The position numbers were made by a program, and so were the translations under genes. From NCBI GenBank assembly GCA_023457295.1, contig JAEWLZ010000067.1, positions 1 through 10,835 of the forward strand: DNA of 10,835 nt, written 5' to 3'. This document shows, piece after piece, positions 6,590-10,835 of the stretch (position 1 is its first letter; each line of letters opens with the position of its first letter). The DNA comes from Cyanobacteria bacterium OH_PDB_112. Its GTDB lineage: Bacteria; Cyanobacteriota; Vampirovibrionia; Gastranaerophilales; CAJFVJ01. The notes below the pieces were generated by a model, which had not been told where the DNA came from, did not search any database, and worked only from the letters and a program-made list of their open reading frames with translations.

Positions 6590-7477
6590 TTAATTTAAAA
6601 CTTTTGGCATCAAAGGAAAGCCTAAAGCCTCTCTTTGCGCAAGGTAAAGTCTTGCGACTTCAGATGCCATACGACGAATTCTTCCAATAAAATTGGCGCG
6701 TTCATCCTTGCTTATAACCCCTCTCGCATCAAGCAAATTGAAGCAATGAGAACATTTTAAGACATAATCATAAGCGGGAAGAACCAAATCTTTTGCAAGA
6801 CAATTTTGGACTTCTTTTGTATACAAATCAAACATCGCATGTAAGTTTGCAGCATCTGATACTTCAAAGTTATATTTTGATTGTTCAACTTCGTTCTGAT
6901 GATAAATTTGTCCGTATTTAACTTCTTTATTCCACATAACATCAAAAACATTGTCGACATTTTGAAGATACATAGCAATACGCTCCAAACCATATGTTAG
7001 TTCAAGCAAAACAGGTTTGACCTCAATTCCGCCTACCTGCTGAAAATATGTAAATTGAGTAATTTCCATGCCGTCAAGCCATACTTCCCAGCCGACTCCT
7101 GCCGCACCGAGAGTCGGTGATTCCCAATTATCTTCGACAAATCTTACATCATGCGCAGAAAGGTCAATTCCCATCGCCTCAAGACTGTTTAGGTAAAGCT
7201 CCTGAGCATTGTCGGGCGATGGCTTCATAATTACCTGATATTGGAAATAATGTCCCAAACGATTGGGATTTTCGCCGTAACGAGCATCAGCAGGTCGACG
7301 ACAAGGCTCTATCATTGCCGCATTCCAAGGCTCAGGACCGATTGAACGCAAAAAAGTCGCAGGATTCATCGTACTTGCCCCTTTTTCGATATCGTAAGGC
7401 TGCTGAATTATACAACCGTTATCAGACCAATATTTGTTTAAATTTAAAAATAATTCCTGAAAAGTAATCAAAGCCAT
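6590..7477 (-). CDS. glyQ: Glycine--tRNA ligase alpha subunit
   Basis: This is the class II catalytic alpha chain of the alpha2-beta2 glycyl-tRNA synthetase, which activates glycine with ATP and charges tRNA-Gly in the cytosol. From the ATG at 7477 it has 295 residues, close to the 303 of the E. coli chain. It aligns throughout: TFQEL at the start, RRPADARYGENPNRL, FVEDNWESPTLGA, EITQFTYFQQVGG, ELTYGLERIAMY, FHQNEVEQS (here YHQNEVEQS) and FNLLDARGVIS. The frame extends 26 codons further upstream, but that part lies inside folK and is not conserved. The ribosome site AGGAG overlaps the folK stop and is only 1-2 nt from the ATG; a TTG two codons later would have better spacing, so the exact start is slightly uncertain. 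The beta gene glyS is not adjacent. Confidence 0.96.
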   Translation of the reverse strand: MALITFQELFLNLNKYWSDNGCIIQQPYDIEKGASTMNPATFLRSIGPEPWNAAMIEPCRRPADARYGENPNRLGHYFQYQVIMKPSPDNAQELYLNSLEAMGIDLSAHDVRFVEDNWESPTLGAAGVGWEVWLDGMEITQFTYFQQVGGIEVKPVLLELTYGLERIAMYLQNVDNVFDVMWNKEVKYGQIYHQNEVEQSKYNFEVSDAANLHAMFDLYTKEVQNCLAKDLVLPAYDYVLKCSHCFNLLDARGVISKDERANFIGRIRRMASEVARLYLAQREALGFPLMPKVLN

Positions 7478-7481
7478 TCTC

Positions 7482-7988
7482 CTATGTAATTTCGTGCGGT
7501 TTCGTCCCGTAAAGATAAACTTCTTCGGGAAACTCAAGATTTTGATAGATTTCATCCATTTCTTTCTGCAAAATAGGATGAATCAAATCTTCTGCGATTT
7601 CAAGCAGCGGAACAATACAACATGCCCTGTCATAAGTTGAAGGATGAGGTATTGTCAAAATATCATCAGCAATAATTTCTTCATCATAAAGTAGAATATC
7701 AAGGTCTATAACACGAGGTCCCCACTTGATTTCACGCTTACGTCCAAGTTTTTGCTCTATATGCTGACATACACGTAAAACTTCAACAGGAGTAAGGGTT
7801 GTAGAAATCTTTACAGCCGCATTTATAAACCAATCCTGATCTTTGACTCCATAAGGTTCTGTCTCGTAAAAACTTGATGTTTCAAGAATATTTATCGCAT
7901 TGTTAAACTCAAGCATTTTTACTGCCTGCTGAATAAAACCCAATCTGTCGCCTAAATTCGAGCCAAGCCCGATATAAACAATTGCCAT
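7482..7988 (-). CDS. folK: 2-amino-4-hydroxy-6-hydroxymethyldihydropteridine diphosphokinase (HPPK)
   Basis: It transfers pyrophosphate from ATP to hydroxymethyldihydropterin, the step before dihydropteroate synthase in folate synthesis. The 168 residues cover the whole family: YIGLGSNLGDR (5-15), ETEPYG (42-47), FINAAVKI (54-61), and the signature KWGPRVIDLDIL (88-99), whose D95 and D97 bind magnesium, followed by IPHP (113-116). Its TAG stop is 4 nt before the glyQ ATG and forms part of the glyQ ribosome site, so glyQ is probably translated by coupling. folK has no Shine-Dalgarno site of its own; a promoter lies directly against its ATG. No other folate gene is in the window. Confidence 0.96.
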   Translation of the reverse strand: MAIVYIGLGSNLGDRLGFIQQAVKMLEFNNAINILETSSFYETEPYGVKDQDWFINAAVKISTTLTPVEVLRVCQHIEQKLGRKREIKWGPRVIDLDILLYDEEIIADDILTIPHPSTYDRACCIVPLLEIAEDLIHPILQKEMDEIYQNLEFPEEVYLYGTKPHEIT

Positions 7989-7994
7989 GGCTAA

Positions 7995-8022
7995 ATTTTA
8001 GCACAAGAAAATCGGATGTGGA
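7995..8022 (-). promoter_or_regulatory. folK-glyQ promoter with extended -10, apparently leaderless
   Basis: On the minus strand TCCACA (8022-8017) and, after 16 nt, TAAAAT (8000-7995) preceded by TGC give an extended -10 promoter. Six nt (TTAGCC) follow, then the ATG at 7988. The start point would fall at or beside the start codon. The same stretch is a small palindrome (GCTAAA/TTTAGC, 7990-8002), which may bind a regulator or be chance. Confidence 0.5.
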
Positions 8023-8045
8023 ACAAAGAGGTATTATTCTCTTGT

Positions 8046-8705
8046 CTACTTTGTTTGAATTTTTCCTCTACAATGATATCCTTTTTTAAGTTCTTTAGAT
8101 GGAGTGGGTTTAGATGGATTAAGGCTATCAGGATTTGAAAGTATCATATCTACAATCTTACGTAAAAATTTGGACTTGCCTGTACCCAACTCATCAAGAC
8201 GATTCGCCCTTTTTTGTATCTCAATGAAATTTTGAGGCTCTGGACCTTTTTCTAAAACCATGGCCACAAACCTTGGCCCACTTCCTTCTATATTCTTTCT
8301 CTTACAATTTTCAAGATACTTAGAAGCCAATTCATAAATATTATTCGTATTTTCAACGCTTTGTGAGGAAGAGGAAGGAGCTTTCTTTTTAGCTACTACT
8401 TTTTTGCCTGCTCTTTCCAAAAATTCTGCACTTATTCCGCTACGCTCTAAAATCTTATCTCTAAAATTTCCTACTGCCTTAAATATTTCAGGCTTAGTTC
8501 TTCTTCCCGTTTTTTCATTTTCAGACTCTAAATAAATTCTCCCTTGATTAGTTCCTTGTTGTATTTCTTTTAAGGTGTGATATATATTAGAATCGCCTTT
8601 AGTTTTCAATTTTGCGATTGTTTCTTCTCCAAGAAGCCTGTCCATACGTATACTGCTTATTACTCCGGCTCTAAAATTCGGCTGGTTATTTACATTTTGA
8701 ATCAT
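8046..8705 (-). CDS. Basic orphan protein with N-terminal NFxxG motif
   Basis: I do not recognise this 219-residue protein. It begins MIQNVNNQPNFRAG (motif N10-F11-R12-A13-G14). A charged, mostly helical region follows (about 20-95), then a basic low-complexity linker (KKVVAKKKAPSSSSQS, about 102-117), a second helical region (about 120-190), and a basic tail (KPTPSKELKKGYHCRGKIQTK). The excess of K and R and the linker suggest two small domains, possibly binding nucleic acid or another acidic partner; that is a guess. No signal peptide or membrane segment is seen. The ribosome site is GAGAGAGGAAG. The bipartite element upstream is shared with the small-protein operon at 3422. Confidence 0.75.
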   Translation of the reverse strand: MIQNVNNQPNFRAGVISSIRMDRLLGEETIAKLKTKGDSNIYHTLKEIQQGTNQGRIYLESENEKTGRRTKPEIFKAVGNFRDKILERSGISAEFLERAGKKVVAKKKAPSSSSQSVENTNNIYELASKYLENCKRKNIEGSGPRFVAMVLEKGPEPQNFIEIQKRANRLDELGTGKSKFLRKIVDMILSNPDSLNPSKPTPSKELKKGYHCRGKIQTK

Positions 8706-8758
8706 TATCTTCCTCTCTCTTCTTTCTAAATTATCTGACAGGATTAAACTTTCTAAAG

Positions 8759-8802
8759 AAAAGCATGTGCTATTTTTTAAAAAAACATTTACATTTTTTA
8801 AT
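8759..8802 (-). promoter_or_regulatory. Bipartite upstream element, copy 2
   Basis: AAAAGCATGTGCTA (8759-8772), 15 nt of different sequence, then TTTACATTTTTTAAT (8788-8802), identical box by box to the copy at 3480-3523. The near box ends 53 nt before the ATG at 8705. A GATAAT about 27 nt nearer the gene is a possible -10, with no good -35. In both copies the candidate -10 lies 26-27 nt after the near box, so the layout relative to the promoter is also kept. Confidence 0.55.
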
Positions 8803-8823
8803 GATTTTCATTTATAGACTGAT

Positions 8824-8851
8824 GCGAGTTTTACTCCCGCCCAAAATCCGC
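8824..8851. repeat. 28-bp direct repeat, copy 1
   Basis: The 28 bases starting GCGAGTTTTACTCCCG and ending AAATCCGC recur exactly at 8939-8966, in the same orientation, 115 bp apart. They bound an 87-nt centre. Together they make a module of about 146 bp that is 50% G+C, well above its surroundings. Confidence 0.9.
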
Positions 8852-8895
8852 TGTCTTGGATTATTGGGCAATTCAAAAGGCTTGGGCTCTGCTTC

Positions 8896-8913
8896 GCTTT
8901 TCTTCTGAAAAGC
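8896..8913. other. Hairpin inside the repeat module
   Basis: GCTTTTC (8896-8902) pairs with GAAAAGC (8907-8913) over a TTCT loop, in the middle of the 87-nt centre between the two 28-bp repeats. It may be part of the folding or mobility of the module. There is no T tract, so it is not a terminator. Confidence 0.45.
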
Positions 8914-8938
8914 TCCTCTCCGCTGCCTTTTTCATCAG

Positions 8939-8966
8939 GCGAGTTTTACTCCCGCCCAAAATCCGC
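8939..8966. repeat. 28-bp direct repeat, copy 2
   Basis: Exact second copy of the 8824-8851 repeat. It abuts the A8 tract of the terminator at 8967, so the module sits directly behind a transcription unit. That is a common resting place for small interspersed elements. Confidence 0.9.
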
Positions 8967-8992
8967 AAAAAAAAGAGATGTCTTTGCATCTC
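8967..8992 (-). terminator. Rho-independent terminator of the 9076-9384 gene
   Basis: GAGATG (8975-8980) pairs with CATCTC (8987-8992) over a 6-nt loop. On the minus strand it is followed by eight T. It lies about 85 nt after the stop of the 9076-9384 gene. Confidence 0.75.
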
Positions 8993-9075
8993 CTTAAGTT
9001 CAAAATTAACCTAAAATATAAACCTTGTTTTTTCTTTGGAAGGTGAGTCAAAAAATTTCAACCCCCGCTTCGCAT
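8993..9075. other. Short 3' untranslated stretch, no further feature seen
   Basis: This is the last part of the 370-nt gene-free region 8706-9075, whose other contents (bipartite element, repeat module, terminator) are listed separately. It is A+T-rich and I see no gene or repeat in it. Confidence 0.5.
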
Positions 9076-9384
9076 TTAAATCTCGAAATTTAGTCTTTTG
9101 CCCACTTCATGCTCGGGCTTGGTCAAATCTAAAAACTGTCCCGCTACTTTTTGAGCTTTCAAATAGTTGAACATTTCTGTACTTTTCATAACTTTGTCAT
9201 AAACCATTTCTGGTTTTTTAAATGTTAATATGGCATCGATATCAAAAGGATTATTCCCTTTTGGAGCTTGTTCTGTTTTTGGCTGAACAGATTGAGATTG
9301 TGGCAGAATCTGCTTCAAAAAAGCTGATTGAGGTTTGCCAAAACCAAAATTGCTATTGCTTGATAAATTAAAATTACCTGCCAT
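9076..9384 (-). CDS. Small orphan protein with N-terminal NFxxG motif
   Basis: This 102-residue protein is unknown. I chose the ATG at 9384 over the in-frame ATG at 9405 because a GGAGTG ribosome site lies 7-8 nt before it and none precedes the longer start. The protein then begins MAGNFNLSSNSNFGFGKPQ, with the N-F-x-x-G motif at 12-16. A Q-, P- and S-rich linker follows (about 20-45), then a small charged domain with KPEMVYDKVMKSTEMFNYLK. The low-complexity leader before a compact C-terminal part resembles the three other motif proteins in layout but not in sequence. It lies downstream of yraN on the same strand (124-nt gap) and has its own terminator. It does not carry the bipartite element. 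Confidence 0.65.
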   Translation of the reverse strand: MAGNFNLSSNSNFGFGKPQSAFLKQILPQSQSVQPKTEQAPKGNNPFDIDAILTFKKPEMVYDKVMKSTEMFNYLKAQKVAGQFLDLTKPEHEVGKRLNFEI

Positions 9385-9508
9385 TTTAAAACACTCCGAC
9401 GACATTCTTTACACATTTGATAGTTTTTTTATCGGCAGTTTTTTAATTTTCTTTAGGTTTTTAGAGCCATTTATTAAGAATTGTAAATACGAGTTTTTAC
9501 GCCTGATT

Positions 9509-9865
9509 TTATTGAAAAACATTTTCAATATGCAAAATATCGAGTTCGGGCTTGAAAATTATCGAAATAGCATCTATACGGTATGTCTTAATTTTAGGTT
9601 TTTTTTGAAGCAAATAAAAATTGACCGCATCGTGCATTTTTTGAAGTTTTAAACGGGTAATAGCCTCCAAAGGATGCCCAAAAGCCTGACTGGAACGAGC
9701 TTTAACTTCGCAAAAAACCAAAAGGTCTTTTTTTTGAGCAATAATATCTATTTCTCCGTATCTTGAGGCGTAATAATTGGTTTCAAGAATTTCAAAACCT
9801 TTATCAATTAGAAATTTTGCTGCAATTTCTTCGCCTTTTTTTCCTTTAATTTTATTAATGTTCAT
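9509..9865 (-). CDS. yraN: UPF0102 family protein YraN (endonuclease-like fold)
   Basis: This 118-residue protein is of the widespread YraN family, which has a PD-(D/E)XK nuclease-like fold and no firmly settled function; a role in DNA processing is usually proposed. The full family pattern is visible: KGEEIAAKFL (10-19), YGEIDIIA (36-43, with E38 and D40), L.FCEVKAR (49-57, with E53 and K55), and YRIDAISI (95-102). The ATG at 9865 lacks a Shine-Dalgarno site; TTGCTA, 17 nt and TATTAT lie just upstream on the minus strand and would give a leader of only about 4 nt. It is divergent from the DAHP synthase gene, with a shared 51-nt promoter region. Confidence 0.93.
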   Translation of the reverse strand: MNINKIKGKKGEEIAAKFLIDKGFEILETNYYASRYGEIDIIAQKKDLLVFCEVKARSSQAFGHPLEAITRLKLQKMHDAVNFYLLQKKPKIKTYRIDAISIIFKPELDILHIENVFQ

Positions 9866-9916
9866 AATATAATCTATAATATAGAATTTTTAAGAATATA
9901 GCAATTGAGGGGAAAT
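9866..9916. promoter_or_regulatory. Divergent promoter region between yraN and aroF
   Basis: This very A+T-rich 51-nt stretch must start both genes. On the plus strand TATAAT occurs at 9868-9873 and 9875-9880, with poor -35 candidates. On the minus strand TATTAT sits 17 nt after TTGCTA. Ahead of aroF lies GAGGGG, a clear ribosome site. With so many A/T words the exact hexamers are uncertain. Confidence 0.4.
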
Positions 9917-10835
9917 ATGATAATAGTAATGGAGCCAAAAGCTACTCAGGAACAAATCGACAGAGTAGTAAGGGCAATGGAAAATAAAGGTTTTAGAATA
10001 AATCTAAACCAAGGCGATGTCATGACAGTAATAGCGGCAATCGGCGATAAAAGGCTTATTCAGCCGCAATCTATCGCATCTTTTGAAGGCGTAAGAGAAG
10101 TAAAACTTATACAAGAACCTTTTAAAATGGCTTGTAGAGAAAGCCAAACGGAAGACACAGTAATTGAATTTTCAAACGGAGTTAAAATCGGCGGCGATAC
10201 AAAACCCGTGATTATGGCAGGACCTTGCTGCATTGAAGACAATTATGACGGGCTTCTTGAAATCGCAAAAAGCGTAAAAAAATCCGGCGCGCAAATTCTA
10301 AGAGGCGGAGCTTTTAAACCCAGAACTTCTCCTTATGATTTTCAAGGGCTTGAAGAAACAGGTCTAAAATATCTTTCTCAAGCAAGTAAAGAAACAGGTC
10401 TTTTAATCGTAACAGAAGTTATGGATACAAATACTGTTGATTTGGTCGGTGAATACGCAGACATAATGCAGGTAGGCGCAAGAAATATGCAGAATTTCAA
10501 ACTTCTTAAAGCTCTTGGCGAACTCGGAAAACCAGTTATGCTAAAAAGAGGTCCCGCTGCAACAATAAGAGAGTTTTTGCTCGCAGCAGAACATATTATG
10601 TATAACGGAAATCCGAATGTCATACTTTGCGAAAGAGGAATAAAAGGTATTGATTCGCATTATTCAAGAAACACTCTTGATATCGCATCAATTCCGATAA
10701 TCAAAAAATATTCACATCTGCCTATCGTTGTAGACCCTTCTCATGCGACAGGAAGAAGATATTTGATAGAGCCTATGACAAAAGCATCACTAGTTGCGGG
10801 AGCAAACGGCGTAATAGTAGAAGTACACAATGACC
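9917..10835 (+). CDS. aroF: 3-deoxy-7-phosphoheptulonate synthase (DAHP synthase, type I-beta), 3' end cut
   Basis: It condenses phosphoenolpyruvate with erythrose 4-phosphate, the first step of aromatic amino acid synthesis. 306 codons are visible and the frame is still open at the window edge; relatives of about 338 residues suggest some 30 are missing. Residues 1-65 form the N-terminal ferredoxin-like regulatory domain of the Thermotoga-type enzyme, which is feedback-inhibited by tyrosine or phenylalanine in that relative. The barrel follows: AGPCCIE (101-107, metal ligand C104), RGGAFKPRTSPYDFQGL (129-145), QVGARNMQNF, LKRGPAATIREF, DPSHATGRR (H276 ligand) and VEVH (E302 ligand). The last ligand, an aspartate, should lie just outside. 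The ATG has GAGGGG 4 nt upstream. Confidence 0.96.
   Translation, partial: MIIVMEPKATQEQIDRVVRAMENKGFRINLNQGDVMTVIAAIGDKRLIQPQSIASFEGVREVKLIQEPFKMACRESQTEDTVIEFSNGVKIGGDTKPVIMAGPCCIEDNYDGLLEIAKSVKKSGAQILRGGAFKPRTSPYDFQGLEETGLKYLSQASKETGLLIVTEVMDTNTVDLVGEYADIMQVGARNMQNFKLLKALGELGKPVMLKRGPAATIREFLLAAEHIMYNGNPNVILCERGIKGIDSHYSRNTLDIASIPIIKKYSHLPIVVDPSHATGRRYLIEPMTKASLVAGANGVIVEVHND

Noticed and set aside
7478..7555. Longer N-terminus for GlyQ
   Set aside because: The added 26 residues lie inside folK in another frame and do not resemble the family. The family begins just before TFQEL.
8824..8966. The two 28-bp repeats as a minimal CRISPR array
   Set aside because: There are only two copies, with an 87-nt centre, far longer than a spacer. 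The repeat has no good palindrome, and no cas gene is in the window.
9511..9529. Perfect 8-bp hairpin at the end of yraN as a terminator
   Set aside because: It lies inside the coding region, is almost entirely A and T, and is not followed by a T tract on the minus strand.
9335..9652. Plus-strand reading frame of about 105 codons
   Set aside because: It overlaps the start of the 9076-9384 gene and the end of yraN on the other strand, has no ribosome site, and its Leu/Phe/Lys-rich product is typical of antisense reading of A+T-rich genes.
10060..10623. Minus-strand reading frames inside the DAHP synthase gene
   Set aside because: The plus strand encodes a conserved enzyme without interruption; the minus frames are its shadows.

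Overview
The window is A+T-rich and densely coded. It uses the standard bacterial code, with TAA and TAG stops and ATG, GTG and TTG starts. My best guess at the source is a fermentative gut or sediment bacterium of the non-photosynthetic sister group of Cyanobacteria (Vampirovibrionia/Melainabacteria, perhaps Gastranaerophilales). This is inferred, not proven. The reasons are a B12-dependent class II ribonucleotide reductase, a glycyl-tRNA synthetase alpha gene with no beta gene next to it (as in Cyanobacteria), starts without a Shine-Dalgarno site beside starts with a strong one, and several small orphan proteins with an [S/N]-F-x-x-G motif near the N-terminus.

Layout. 1-252 (+): 3' end of an unknown gene. 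249-1960 (-): two membrane subunits of a sugar-type ABC importer, with no binding protein or ATPase beside them. 2072-2542 (+): unknown protein with a TTG start. 2562-3422 (-): tandem paralogues of a small orphan family. 3592-5550 (-): class II ribonucleotide reductase with its own terminator and a 450-base upstream region rich in inverted repeats. 6004-6531 (+): small TPR protein. It shares a bidirectional terminator with glyQ (6590-7477, -), which lies directly behind folK (7482-7988, -). 8046-8705 (-): another orphan protein with the motif. 8706-9075: non-coding, holding a 50% G+C module bounded by two identical 28-bp repeats, and a terminator. 9076-9384 (-): a fourth motif protein. 9509-9865 (-): YraN. 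9917 to the end (+): DAHP synthase, cut by the window edge.

The identifiable genes are housekeeping: DNA precursor synthesis, folate, glycine charging, aromatic amino acids and sugar uptake. The accessory signal is a set of four small, unrecognised proteins sharing an N-terminal motif. Two of their transcription units also share a bipartite upstream element: a 14-nt box and a 15-nt box, both identical between copies, held exactly 15 nt apart, with divergent sequence between and around them. This looks like a regulated family and is the best candidate here for an undescribed system. Two promoters (permease, folK) also have the same geometry, with the -10 hexamer 6 nt before the ATG, which predicts leaderless transcripts.
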